Made by a program: the position numbers and the translations under genes. DNA of 64,000 nt from positions 1 through 64,000 of the forward strand of contig CAJQUN010001230.1 in assembly GCA_907163345.1 (NCBI GenBank), written 5' to 3'. The DNA comes from Haberlea rhodopensis (Eukaryota; Streptophyta; Magnoliopsida; Lamiales; Gesneriaceae). This document shows positions 33,420-44,265 of this stretch, piece by piece (the first letter of the stretch is position 1; every line of letters starts with the position of its first letter). The notes beneath the pieces are model-generated. The model did not search any database. It was not told the DNA's origin and was given only the letters and a program-made list of their open reading frames with translations.

Positions 33420-36192
33420 CTATTTTCTCCCGAACCAATGTTGGGAATAGTCGCGCTTTTCGGTAGGCGGTTGGCGCGGACTTTGAGATCTGGGCTGAGC
33501 AGTTGATCTGGACTGAGTGAGTGCTCCAGTTGCAGGGGATGAACGACCAGCTGAACTTGAAGCTCGCTGTGCTGAAGGAGCAGTTCTGCTGGGTTCAGGC
33601 AGTCTGCGGATTATTTGAGGAGCTGCAGGCAGGCTGTTGCATATATCTTGAATCTGAGAAGCAAATGTTGCCTGCATGGTGGCCAACTGATCGGTTAAGA
33701 CTTTCTTGGCGTCTTCAATTTTCTCTCCAAGAGCCAGGGAGGTGGCAGCATGAAGAGATTCATTATTTTGAGTTATCTGAAGACGAGCCTGGCCAATTCG
33801 AGAAAGCGTCTGCCACTGCATTCTCAGCAAAAGTTTGAAGTCTGGTGACAGTAGTCGTTAAACTACTTAAGTCCCTGTAGACTTGCTGGAATTGAGAGTC
33901 CGTGTGCTGCTGATGGGTTCCTAGAATAAGAGTTGCAGTCCGCTCTTCCTGCTTAAGTTTATTGACATCGCTGGCTAGTGCTGATATTGCAGTGGAGAGA
34001 TTTGCTAGCTGTGCAGCAATGTTCGGTGGCTCGTCCAGAGAGATTGAAGTTTGAAAATCGAAGAAGTCCTCTGAGAGTTCTTGAGCCGTGGACGGATCCA
34101 CAGCAAGTATTTGATGTTCAGCAGCAGGAACAAGAACACTAGGATGAGTAAGTATAACTGCAGTAGATGGCAGACCAGTTTCTTCAATAAGTGGGGCAGC
34201 TGGGGAGTCTGAGATAGTAGCAGTTATAGTAGCAGTTTCTTCAATCAGTGGGGCAGCCATATCAGCAGTGGCTTGATCAACTGCAGCAACAGACGACTGG
34301 GTGTGGTCATTGGAATGTGAAGACTCACTGGGTTCATGGTTGCCAGAAGATATGGTAACTTGCTGAACTACCGTCTGAATTACTGTGTCCGCATTGATGT
34401 GATCAACAACCATCGGCTGGGTTTGTTGATCAAGATAAAAGCTGGGAGCAGAAAAGACACAGTGAGCAGTTGGAGAGGAGAGTTCTTTAGAAGAAGAGGC
34501 TGCCTCCAAGGCAGTTGATGCTGTCTCCGCTCCAGTGGGAGTGGTCTCCAGGGCAAGAGAAGTGATCTCCACAGTAGAGGGGACAAACTCCAAATTTGCA
34601 ATAGCCATTTGTAAATCCGGCTGGTCGGGGCTTGCAACATTTTCAGCAGTGGAGCATGAGTGAATTCCAGTGGATATGCGAATATCATGAAGAGCGAGCT
34701 CAACCATTTCCAGCTTGGGTCCAAGAGCATTTAGAACGGCTCTATCATGATTCGCTGTGCCTGAATCACCATTGAAATGTTGAAGGCGGGTTTCCACAAG
34801 GGCTTGAAGTTCGCCCACATAGTTCATCAGGCGAAAAACATCTCGCAGCTTCAGGCTTTTCTCGGGGTCTGAGATTTGAAGATAGGCCAAGATTTGGTTC
34901 TCATCTTCCCTGGCCTGATCCAGAATAGGATCGAAATCATCAAATCGAACTTTTACTCGAGCCTTGACCCAACGATCAAAAATGTCTAGCTGTGGTTGCA
35001 GTTTGGCTTCAACTGTATCCATGACCATTTGGATCTCGAAGGCAACAGGAGTGGACACTGGAGCCGTAAGAGTTTTTCCTTTGCCAGCAGGGGTGGTCGT
35101 TGGATGACAGTACGGACACAAGGACTTGGGTGTCCTAAAGCTGATAGAGCCTGGTGCTTGTTGAGAGCTCACCAGTGCTGACGGAGTGTCAACTGGAATC
35201 ATTGATGGAGCAGGCACCATGGCTAATGAAGCAGTGGGTTCCTCAGTTGGAGGATTTGCAGGTATGGGTTCTCTATCAGGAATGTTTTCTGTCGGACCAG
35301 CGGAGGAGATGGTATCAGAAGCTGCAATGTCTTTCTGTCGGACAGCCGGAGGAGCAGCTTTTCTTGTTCTGGGCTTCTTAGGAGGGGGAGGAGGAGGAGA
35401 AGACTCAACGGATTCTGAGACCGTTTGTTCAGAGTCTTTGATGACCTGCGTCAATCGGCGCTTAGTTATCCCAACGTCTCTGCCACTTCTCTGCCTGTGA
35501 AGCTGAAGATACTTGGCAGTGATAAGTCTCCCCGGATGGAGGTTGGTGAGAGCCCCTGTCTTAATGTGTTTGCTGTCAAAAAGGCTGCTTAACGGGAGAG
35601 CAAAGCCTGATTGACCCTTGCCAGAGACTACGAGACTAGTCAGAATTTGAAATAACACAGCTGACCAGTTTATCTCCAATCCTTTGCATATTGCAGTCAT
35701 AACATCAAAATTTTCAAGGGTGATCATATCAAATGATCCAGCTTTACATAGGAGCCCCTTGGAGATGATGTCCGCCAGTTGTCGATAGTGACTCTTCATT
35801 AATACTTTCCTGAAGGGAGGACGTTGAAGGCGATGAGCAGAGTCAGAAGCTGTGAGACGCATCTCTTCTCGTAGTTCTACTGGAACAGTGGAAAAATCAG
35901 TAAGTCCGGTGGAAGGAAGGCACAGGTGTGTGGTAAATTCAGGTTGGGTGATTGTAACCAACTGTCCAGATACGGATGCCACCACGGTGTCATCAACAAC
36001 TTTGGCCGTAGCAAAGAACTCGTGTAGCTCATCCTTGTAGAATGAGGGGGCCTGGCTCAGGATTACCAAGAGTCCTCAGGTATCCAGCTTTTGAATCAGC
36101 TCCTTTGTCTCCTCATCAGATGATGTGTATATAGAATGAAAATCTACGTGAACAGCATTGGTGATGAAGCTTGGCTGTATATTCTTTGACAT
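33420..36192 (-). pseudogene. Element C extra 3' ORF (about 920 codons), unknown function
   Basis: A long frame between RNase H and the 3' LTR, starting MSKNIQPSF at 36192. A TGA at 36078-36076 interrupts after 38 codons. The frame then runs 768 codons to 33763, and a one-base shift near 33800 would extend it through a further helical segment to 33420. The N-terminal 230 residues look globular, with FYKDELHEFFATAKVV, VSGQLVTITQPEF, LADIISKGLLCKAGSF and INWSAVLFQILTSLV. Next come a PPPPPPKKPRTRK stretch (possible nuclear signal), a Cys pair (CPYCH) and about 350 Pro/Ala/Thr/Glu-rich residues. The C-terminus is a coiled coil (LANLSTAISALASDVNKLKQ). SIRE-type elements are known to carry an env-like or additional ORF in this place. 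I see no clear transmembrane segment or signal peptide, so env-like is not supported. Confidence 0.75.
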
Positions 36193-36725
36193 TTTAGATG
36201 AATATGAGGAAGAAACAGCAGCAATCTTGTTAGAGTAAAATTTTCTGAAAGAAAAGATAATTGCAGTGAATTGTTGGAGAAGAAGAGTAGTGAAACTAAT
36301 GGTGGTTAAAATGAAAGTATATGTAACGTCGTACTGTAGATGAGCGGACACATGTATACGTGGCGATCATCTAACGATTAAAAAAAAATTAACCAATAAA
36401 TAAGAGGACAGGATTTAGGCGGGAGTGAAATAATTTATTTTACACAAAAGTAATTTTGAATTCCGACGTTCATTAGGTTAATAAGTATCGAGGGTTATTT
36501 TTGTCAAAGCATATTTGGTAACATCTGCTGGTATGTAGGGTTCGACTGGTAGGAAAGCATCTACTGGATGTAGAGTCCTACTGGTACGGATACACCTACT
36601 GCAGCTGACCATTGTATTACCAGCTGAGCTTAAATAACCATGATAGGATTATAACTGAAATTCCCCCTAAATTTATGCAAATAAACTAACTAATTCCCCC
36701 TGAATTTATTACCAAAACAAAATAA
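36193..36725 (-). other. Spacer between RNase H and the extra ORF, with internal polypurine-like tracts
   Basis: On the minus strand two motifs, TTCAGGGGGAAT (about 36695-36706) and TTTAGGGGGAAT (about 36660-36672), follow the RNase H stop. They match the core of the terminal polypurine tract. The remainder may hold the leader of a separate transcript for the extra ORF. Confidence 0.6.
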
Positions 36726-39202
36726 TCAAGAAGTAATTTCAATTAAACCAAGAATATTTCGAAAGTAAGAAAACTTAGCGTCCGGTAGGGGTTTTGTGAA
36801 AATGTCTGCTGCCTGTTGTTCGGTAGAAATATACTCCAGTCGAATTTCTTTCTTCATAACATGATCTCTGATAAAATGATGACGAATGTCAATATGTTTA
36901 GTACGAGTATGAAGAACTGGATTGTATGTTATAGCAATGGCAGACGTATTGTCACAAAATATGGGAGCCTCTGTGGATTCAATTCCGTAATCTCTGAGTT
37001 GTTGCTGAATCCAGAGCAATTGAGCACAGCAGCTTCCAGCAGCAAGGTACTCTGCCTCGGCAGTGGAAGTTGCTATGGATGTCTGTTTCTTGCATCCCCA
37101 TGATATCAATCGATCACCAAGGAATTGACAATACCCACTGGTGCTTTTTCTGTCAATTTTGCATCCAGCATAGTCAGCATCTGAGTATCCAATAAGATTA
37201 AAGGTTGAGTCTCTTGGATACCATAAACCAACATTCTCAGTGCCTTTCAAATATTTGAGGATCCTTTTGACAGCAGTGAAGTGCGACTGCTTGGGATTTG
37301 CTTGAAACCGGGTGCACATACACACTGCAAACATAATATCTGGTCGGCTGGCTGTCAAATATAATAGAGATCCAATAATGCCGCGATACATTGTAACTTC
37401 GACTGGTATTCCTGAATTATCCAAGTCGAGTTTGGCAGATAAGCTCATTGGTGTAGCAGCAGCTGAGCTGGTACTCATTCCATATTTCTTCAGCAGCTCT
37501 TTAGTGTATTTAGACTGATTTATCAAGATTCCTTCACTAGATTGCTTGACTTGCAATCCTAAGAAAAATGATAATTCTCACATCATGCTCATCTCAAATT
37601 GGTCCTGCATTATCTTTGAAAATCTTTCACATAATTTTGGGTTAGTCTGCCAAAAATAATGTCATCAACATATATCTGAACTAGCAGAGTATGGTCTCCC
37701 TTTGTAAATTTAAATAAAGTTTTGTCCACCGTGCCAATGGTGAAGTCATGATCAATCAAATATTTTGATAAAGTTTCATACCATGCACGGGGGGCTTGCT
37801 TCAGACCATACAAAGCTTTGTTCAGATGATAAACATAAGATGGTTGCAGATGGTTTTCAAATCCAGGAGGTTGTTCAACATATACTTCTTCCTGGAGATT
37901 GCCGTTAAGAAATGCACTCTTAACATCCATCTGATAGACCTTAAAGTCTTTAAATGCAGCAAAGGCAAGAAATATGGGAATGGCTTCTAATCGGGCTACA
38001 GGGGCAAAGGTTTCATCAAAATTAATGCCTTCTTCCTGCCTGTATCCCTGTGCAACTAGTCTTGCTTTATTCCTAATTACTGTACCATTTTCATCTAGCT
38101 TATTTCTAAATACCCATTTAGTGCCAATAATTGTGTGATACGGTGGACGTGGAACTAAATGCCATACTTTGTTTCGCTCAAACTGATTTAGTTCTTCCTG
38201 CATTGCTTCTACCCAACTTGGGTCTAATATAGCTTCATCAATCTTCTTAGGTTCTATATGAGATATGAATGCCGCATGAAGAAATTCATTAATCATTTGT
38301 CCTCTGGTGCGTAGAGGAGCAAGAGGGTTACCGATGACCTGCTCGGGTGGATGATCCTTCTTCCACCGGAGCGAAGGTCCATGAGGATTGAGTTCTTCAC
38401 TTGGCTGGATATGAGGGGGCACATCAGAGGTTCTGATAGACTCATCTTTCTCATTTGTTCCTTCTACTGCAGTAGGGGTAGGTGCAACTGTTTCATTGGT
38501 AGCTGGCTGCAGTGCTTGTTGGCCAGCAGACTCCTCTGCTTGAGCTTCAGGAACTTCTGGTTCCAAGGAGCAGTTAGTCCTGCTTCTGTACTCTATCTCA
38601 TTATCAACTTTTTCATCAATATAAGTGCTTTCAAGTCGATTACTTAAATTGTTGATTTGCAGATTAGATACAGTACAGTCAGTAGGTTCATCAAATTTTA
38701 CATGCACTGATTCTTCTACAGTAAGCGTTCTATTATTAAAAACTCTGAAGGCCTTACTGACTGTAGAATAGCCAAGGAATATTCCAGCATCAGATTTGGC
38801 ATCAAAAGCGGTGAGATGAGTCTTTCCATTGTTGTGAATAAAACATTTGCAACCAAACACATGGAAGTAGGAAATATTTGGCTTACTGCCATCAGTAGAT
38901 TTAATTGTGCATGAGTGCTGATTGAATTCTACGGAATGACCATTGTCACACAGTTGACTTATGCTAATCAAGTTATAGCATAGATTTTCAACTAAAAGAA
39001 TATCTTTAATGATGATGTTACCATAGATAATCTTACCCTTACCCACGGTTCTACCTTTCGCGTTATCTCCAAAAGTTATTCTGGGTCCGGTGGAGTCCAC
39101 CAGTTCAGACAATAAGCTCGCATTTCCTGTCATATGTCTAGAGCATCCGCTGTCCAGGAACCATTCTGAGCTCCGAACTTGATGCATTCTAGTTTCCTGC
39201 AA
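36726..39202 (-). pseudogene. pol: Element C pol: protease, integrase C-terminus, reverse transcriptase, RNase H
   Basis: Minus strand. Protease lies at the start of the 39202 frame (WFLDSGCSRHMTG, then LVENLCYNLISISQLCDNGH). The frame then passes directly from the end of protease (SCTIKSTDG) to the post-integrase block (NISYFHVFGCKCFIHNNG), with no zinc finger and no DDE core, yet without losing frame. Reverse transcriptase follows: EAMQEELNQFERNKVWHLVP, TKWVFRNKLDENG, QMDVKSAFLNGNLQEEVYV, YGLKQAPRAWYE and the active site YVDD near 37680. A small frame disruption near 37655 and a TGA near 37570 separate it from the RNase H part (37556-36726), with GYSDADYAGC, TAEAEYLAAGSC and ADIFTKPLP. Apart from these two breaks and the integrase loss the enzyme domains are well kept. 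Confidence 0.9.
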
Positions 39203-39293
39203 TTAAAGCGATAAAATGATTGGTACCCAATCCTATTTGGGTCCGGGTAGGATTAGTCCTTTCGGAACCCACACTTGTATGACCCTGAGTGAC

Positions 39294-40009
39294 TTAGGTC
39301 AGTGTGTGTTCTGAAATGTGTGTGCATTTTATAAATGATGGTGATGATCTTGACTGTGGAGTGTGATAATATGTGTATGCATGTGCTTTTGGTTTGTAGT
39401 TCCTGTTATTGAGCATATACCTCTTCTGGACAGGCTTACAGTTGTAGTACCAGTTGGGTTTAACCTCTCTAGCTGCTCGACCAGTGGGTTTAAGTTCATT
39501 TCTGAACTTTTGCCTCGGTTTAGCCTCTTTGAGTGGTTCTACATAACCGATACCCCTGTGCTGTGCCTGTTCCTTGATGAGTGTTGCTTTAACAGGTTCT
39601 TTAACCAGTTCATAAGGGTCATATACTGTGCTAGATCTTACAAAGTTCATTGATTGAACCTTGTTTTTTGTTATACACAGTTGAGGTTTATTATCTGATG
39701 AACTGCTTTCATTACTACTATAGCCTATGCCGGTTAAATCACCAGCAAGCCTTATAGATTCAAGCATTTCATCCTTTCTGGTAGTGGACGCATTCCAAGT
39801 GCTAACCAGTTTGCTAAGTTTCTGGTAGGCACACTTGGCTTCATCTCTTTCTTCACTAGGAGACTGGTTGTTTCCCTTAAGCAGTTCAACTCCCTTGATT
39901 GTTCATAATCAAGTTTGTTTTTATGCGTTTCAGTTGGGATTGAGTGCTCAGTCTTATAGCTTTCAAAGTATTCATATAGCGTTCGATACTCATTGATCAT
40001 GTCCTGCAA
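39294..40009 (-). pseudogene. Element C gag C-terminal / gag-pol linker region
   Basis: Two overlapping minus-strand frames (40009-39752 and 39767-39294). The first is helical and charged (NEYRTLYEYFESYKTEH, SRELNCLRETTSLL), like the long coiled-coil part of SIRE-type gag. The second is basic and Tyr-rich (KPTGRAAREVKPNWYYNCKP, RYMLNNRNYKPKAHAYTYYH). They connect the gag knuckle with protease in SIRE-type elements. Frame breaks at about 39760, 40010-40130 and before 39202 make it non-functional as it stands. Confidence 0.7.
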
Positions 40010-40131
40010 TGCATTGGTGAGTTCACTATGTGTAAATTCAGATAGGTTAGATTCGTGTACCTCATTTCATCATTTGCCATTAAGCAGTGGACTTCATCGT
40101 CTTCACTTTCGCTGGATGAGCTAGATAACTC

Positions 40132-41196
40132 CTATGATTCTGATTCAGAATCAGTCCATTTGCTCTTGCTTTCTTCTGCCATTAAAACCTTTTGATCTCT
40201 GTCCCTTTTGGATGATCTTCTGGTTTCCTTGGATTTTCTGTAATCCTTGGATCCTCTTTTGTGATCATCTTTTTTGGGTTTAGGACAGTCCGCAATGAAG
40301 TGCCCTGGTTTGAGACAGTTGAAGCATACTCGCTCTTCTTCTTCTGAATTTCCTTTGGAACTCTGCCTTCGAGGATATGATTGATAAGATCTCTGGTTCT
40401 TCTTCATGAATTTTCCAAATTTCTTTACGAACATTGCCATAGCATCATTACACATCTTTTCTGGAGTCATCTCTGTAGAAGTAGGCAGAGACTCCGATGC
40501 AGTGAGAGCTTTGGTTGGTTGACTGGTATTTGGTTCATCTTCAACCCGAATGCCTAATTCGAATTCATAGGCTTTTAAATCAGCAAACAGATCATGTAGA
40601 TCTATCTTGTTGATGTCCTTCGATTCTCTCATAGCAATGGTCTTGACATCCCATTCTCTTGGGAGACCTCTCATTACTTTGAGAGTGACTTCTCTGTTGG
40701 GTAACTCCTTACCCAGACTGCTCAGTTCATTAATTATTCCAGTCACTCTTTCATCATACTCGTTGAGAGTTTCTCCATTTATCATCTTGATATGTTCAAA
40801 CTTTTGTAGAGCCACAATAAGCTTGTTTTCTTTGGTTTGATCATTTCCTTCACAGAGTTGGGCAATCTTCTCTCAGATTTCTTTGGCTGTTGAGCACATT
40901 TTTATTTTTTTAAACATATTTTTGTCCAAAGTTTTGAACAGAATGTCCTTAGCAACGTTGTCCAGATTTGCTTTTTTCTTTTCTTCGTTTGACCATTGAG
41001 ATCTTTCCTTTTCTACCATTTGTGGATCACCACTTGTGATAGAAGCAGCTGTATTGATTTTCATGATCTTCAATGGTCCTTCAGTGATTACATACCACAT
41101 ATCATCATCTTGAGCACTTAGATGTGCTTGCATACGGATTCTCCAGTCATCATATTCGTCTTTCTTGAACATTGGAATCTTGCTGAATGAGGCCAT
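40132..41196 (-). pseudogene. gag: Element C gag (N-terminal and zinc knuckle)
   Basis: ATG at 41196 (MASFSKIPMFKKDEYDDWRI). A single TGA at 40875-40873, where the family has Trp, interrupts an otherwise continuous frame of 354 codons. Blocks seen are MWYVITEGPLKI, VAKDILFKTLDKNMF, CSTAKEI, KFEHIKMINGETLNEYDERV, VMRGLPREWDVKTIAMRES and a zinc knuckle CFNCLKPGHFIADC. A Lys/Arg/Ser-rich tail follows. The TGG-to-TGA change is a C-to-T type transition on the complementary strand, compatible with methylation-driven decay. Confidence 0.88.
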
Positions 41197-41240
41197 CAGT
41201 TTTTGGCAATTGGTAATTTCTCAAGATTGAGAAGACCTAA

Positions 41241-41252
41241 GCTCTGATACCA
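41241..41252 (-). promoter_or_regulatory. Primer-binding site of element C, initiator tRNA-Met
   Basis: TGGTATCAGAGC on the minus strand, two bases after the 5' LTR. Confidence 0.9.
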
Positions 41253-41855
41253 CTTGTTAGGATCGGGGTAGTGTTTAGAAGGGGGGGTTGAATAAACACT
41301 GGATTCAAACTCGATTTCTTTTTCTGATTAACTGTAAACTGTTAAGTATTACAGTTGCTTCTCAATATCAGGCAAGTCAGCAGACACTTATTATAGTGCG
41401 GAAGACGTCTACTGAACTTGTGAGGAATAAAAACTGAGGTAATAAAGCAATAAACAAATAACACAAGAGTTGTTTCTGGAAGTTCGAAGCACAACGCTTC
41501 TACGTCTCCCCTTCTTCCTTTGCAGGAAGGATTCACTAGAAGACTTGGTTTACACTTTACAGTATACAACCTTCTTAGGCACTAACACACTTGGCCTAAA
41601 CTCATAGCAATCACAATCTTCTTAACTTTTGATTACAAGAGATTTTATAACACTCTTTACAGAATAAACTTTCTAGCTTCGAGTGTTTTTTAGCAGCAGA
41701 CTTCAATTGGAAATAATCTATCACAGATTTAGTTTCGCTATTTGTCTGCTCTTTGCTGAACGTTTGGAATATCAGTAATACGATTTTCTTGTTTGCTTTG
41801 AAGTATATCTCTTTGTTGAAAATCGCTCAGCACTTCTTCATTCTCTGCTTGGACG

Positions 41856-41863
41856 TATTTATA
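41856..41863 (-). promoter_or_regulatory. TATA box of element C 5' LTR
   Basis: TATAAATA on the minus strand, in the context CCTATAAATACG. The same core is found at equivalent places in element B (46552-46559) and the C-related fragment (63043-63050). Confidence 0.65.
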
Positions 41864-42153
41864 GGTTTGGTTGTCCAACGGTAGCTTTTCTGTATATGGA
41901 AGGGATTAGCTTTCCAATTTCATATTGTCTTCTTTCCTATTTTGTTAAGCAACGGCTCTTTTCACTCTGACGGTAATGGTGGCGGAGATATAGCAGGGTG
42001 CGCCGCTCTGTTGTACCTTTGTCAGAGAATGTTGTACTTATTTTGTCTCGTTGCTTAGTGCTCTTACTGGAAGTTTAGACTTCTGCTGGTTTTCTTTGTT
42101 CAACTGGTCGTTCATCCTCTTATGACCAGTTGATGTCTTTGTTTAGTGTGAGA

Positions 42154-42580
42154 CTATCCGGTTGATAGTTGTCCAGTAGCTGTCTGTCCAGTTGGTGGCC
42201 ATCCAGTTGATGTCTATCCAGTTGGTAGCCATCCAGTTGATGTCTTGTCCAGTTGGTGTCTATCCAGTTGGTAGCCATCCAGTTGATGTCTTGTCCAGTT
42301 GGTGTTTATCCAGTTGGTAGCCATCCAGTTTGTCTTGTCCAGTTGATGTCTATCCAGTTGGTAGCCATCCAGTTTGTCTTGTCCAGTTGATGTCTATCCA
42401 GTTGGTAGCCATCCAGTTTGTCTTGTCCAGTTGATGTCTATCACCCGGTAGGTGTCTTCATCCGGTAGGTGTTTATCATCCGGTAGGAGTCTTTATCCAG
42501 TTGGTCTTTGACATCCGGTAGGAGTCTTTATCCAGTTGGTCTTTGACATCCAGTAGGACTCTAGCATCCGGTAGGTGTTT
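42154..42580. repeat. TCCAGTTGGT / ATCCGGTAGG tandem array in the 5' LTR of C
   Basis: The same two-part array as at 31995-32455. The 44-46-bp part has the same number of units and the 35-bp part has one unit fewer. Confidence 0.9.
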
Positions 42581-42620
42581 GTAATCACCAAAACTTAGAA
42601 ATCGTTTTCCCAACAACTCT

Positions 42621-43446
42621 AACAAAAAGAATGAATTACAAACTCCAATACAACAAGAATGTATGGAGATGGCAATGCTATTTGAATTTTTAATTAGCAA
42701 AGCTTTAATGAAGTTTGTAGGCTTGTTTCTTAGCTTCAAAATGCTCCAAAGCATCAATATTTATAGTTTAGGAGGCCCCCTCGGCTCCTACTAGCCGTTG
42801 CTACACAAAAGACTGAAATCACTCCTCGATCGCCTTAGCCATCGCCTCAGGCGATCTCCATCACTGCGCCCAACGGTCAGCATAAATCACGGATCGCCTC
42901 AAGCGATGTCCCGATCGTCTCAGGCGATCCAAATTAAATTACAATGCCGTAGCCTCAGCAGCCTAAAATCTTGCATCGCCTCGGGCGAAGTCCACATCGC
43001 CTCAGGCGTTCCAGCCATCGCCTCGGGCGTTCAGCCCATCGCCTCAAATGATCTCCCCTGCGCGCATGCCCGCGCATTGCCTCGGAGTCGCCTCTGTCGA
43101 TCTGCGGGGAGATGTCGCTCCTGGTTGCCATCGCCTCAGGCGATGGTCATCATCGCCTGGAGCGATCTCCTCTCATGCTCGCCTAGCCATCGCCTCTGTC
43201 GATGTGCGTGGCGATGCCTCGCCTGGCACCCATCGCCTGAGGCGATGATCACCATCGCCTGGGGCGATCCAGGCCAGAATATGCACACTCAATTTTCTTC
43301 ATTCCAAACCACTTTTCATCACTTAATCTGCACACTAAGTAGATGCATTAGTATAACAAACACAAGTTTTGTTGATCATCAAAACTCAAAGGTTGACCGG
43401 GGATAATTTAACGCATTAAACGCAACCATGCGTTTAAGGCTCAACA
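42621..43446 (-). repeat. 3' LTR of element B, inner segment
   Basis: Continues the LTR from 31084. It matches 46416-47240, ends GGCTCAACA and contains a palindrome array (42826-43270). Confidence 0.9.
42826..43270. repeat. ATCGCCTCAGGCGAT palindrome array, 3' LTR copy of element B
   Basis: About fifteen copies of ATCGCCTNNGGCGAT-like inverted repeats in 445 bp, many perfect around a TCA or TGG centre. They are set just upstream (minus strand) of the TATA box position. The local GC content is far above the surroundings and CpG dinucleotides are abundant. Confidence 0.9.
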
Positions 43447-43675
43447 ATCTCCCCCATTTTGATGATCACAAAACTTGATAAACTTGAATAAGTAATATGC
43501 ATGAAATGTGAGTACAATGACTCCCCCTTAACAATTGCATAACAAATACAAGTTAAACAAGTAAAGCATCAAACAAACAACTCTCCCCCTCAAATCATGC
43601 ATACATAAGCTATCCCCCTTAAACTATGCATGTATTATGGTTCAAGTTTATCACAAAATTCTCCCCTTTTTTGTG
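43447..43675 (-). promoter_or_regulatory. Multiple polypurine tracts of element B
   Basis: Read on the minus strand, AAAATGGGGGAGAT abuts the 3' LTR at 43447-43460. Further tracts TAAGGGGGAG (about 43521), GAGGGGGAGAG (about 43582), TTTAAGGGGGAT (about 43612) and AAAAAAGGGGAGAATT (about 43660) follow within 230 bp. Multiple polypurine copies are a reported feature of the SIRE lineage. Confidence 0.75.
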
Positions 43676-44265
43676 ATAATCAAAAAGCAAAAAGAAAATT
43701 TTAAATAAACATAGCTCAAATATGTTGACACATAGCCATATTTTAACAACTTTACACATGGTCCTCACCAAGCATGTAATAGCTATTAGATCAAATCAAT
43801 TAGTGAAATACACATGCGTTTAAGGCACTCAATAATAAATTCTAAATGTTGCAATGTGTGCATATTTTTGTGCATTCATGCCCAATAAACAATAAAATTA
43901 TCAATGCATTATAACAAATCATATAATTGCACATTTTCACATAGCATAATCAAATTTGAATGCAAAGCATATCAAGATACTTACTATAAAAAGATAAGCA
44001 TACATCATGCATTAACCAATTATGCTAAGGGGTTATGCATTTTACTCCAATGAATATTGAGCTTCAATATTTATTGATCACAATTACTTTGTGCCAATTA
44101 AATTTTGAATTGCTCTTTTGACATGTAAAAAGTAAATTTTACCCTCGATGACAAGAGTTCGTTCTTGTCATAGGTCCAACGCCTCTCGCCTCTTCTATGG
44201 TGGTGAATAGAATAAACTCCTCCTTTGAGTTGCTTGGTCCTTCATCCTCCAATCCATGGTTGTCC
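43676..44265 (-). other. Non-coding part of element B after gag
   Basis: AT-rich, without coding motifs. This is where pol would be expected to begin in a complete element, and none is present. Confidence 0.6.

Larger units (their letters stand above)
31085..42615 (-). mobile_element. Element C: SIRE/Maximus-like copia with extra 3' ORF and integrase deletion
   Basis: This 11.5-kb minus-strand element lies in element B's 3' LTR. It has LTRs 41255-42615 (5') and 31085-32489 (3'), and an exact ACTCT duplication (31080-31084, 42616-42620). It has a tRNA-Met primer site at 41241-41252 and a polypurine tract at 32490-32503. It carries gag, a coiled-coil region, protease, reverse transcriptase and RNase H, and a long ORF between RNase H and the 3' LTR. 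The LTRs differ at only about 1-2 percent of positions by eye plus repeat-number changes, so this is the youngest layer. The integrase catalytic core is absent. Confidence 0.93.
41255..42615 (-). repeat. 5' LTR of element C
   Basis: 1,361 bp with canonical TG...CA ends and an ACTCT flank. It includes the TATA box at 41856-41863 and the tandem array at about 42154-42580 with two rather than three 35-bp units. Confidence 0.92.

Noticed and set aside
33420..36192. Calling the extra ORF of element C an envelope gene
   Set aside because: No signal peptide, transmembrane helix or fusion-like segment is visible; position alone is not enough.
42826..43270. CRISPR-like appearance of regularly repeated palindromes
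   Set aside because: Units have no constant spacers, lie within both LTRs of a plant retrotransposon, and no cas genes exist. Not a CRISPR array.
42798..43406. A 202-codon frame over the palindrome array, with a similar one at 46701-46982
   Set aside because: The frame is open because the GC-rich array lacks stop codons; residues simply repeat the motif and lie in an LTR.
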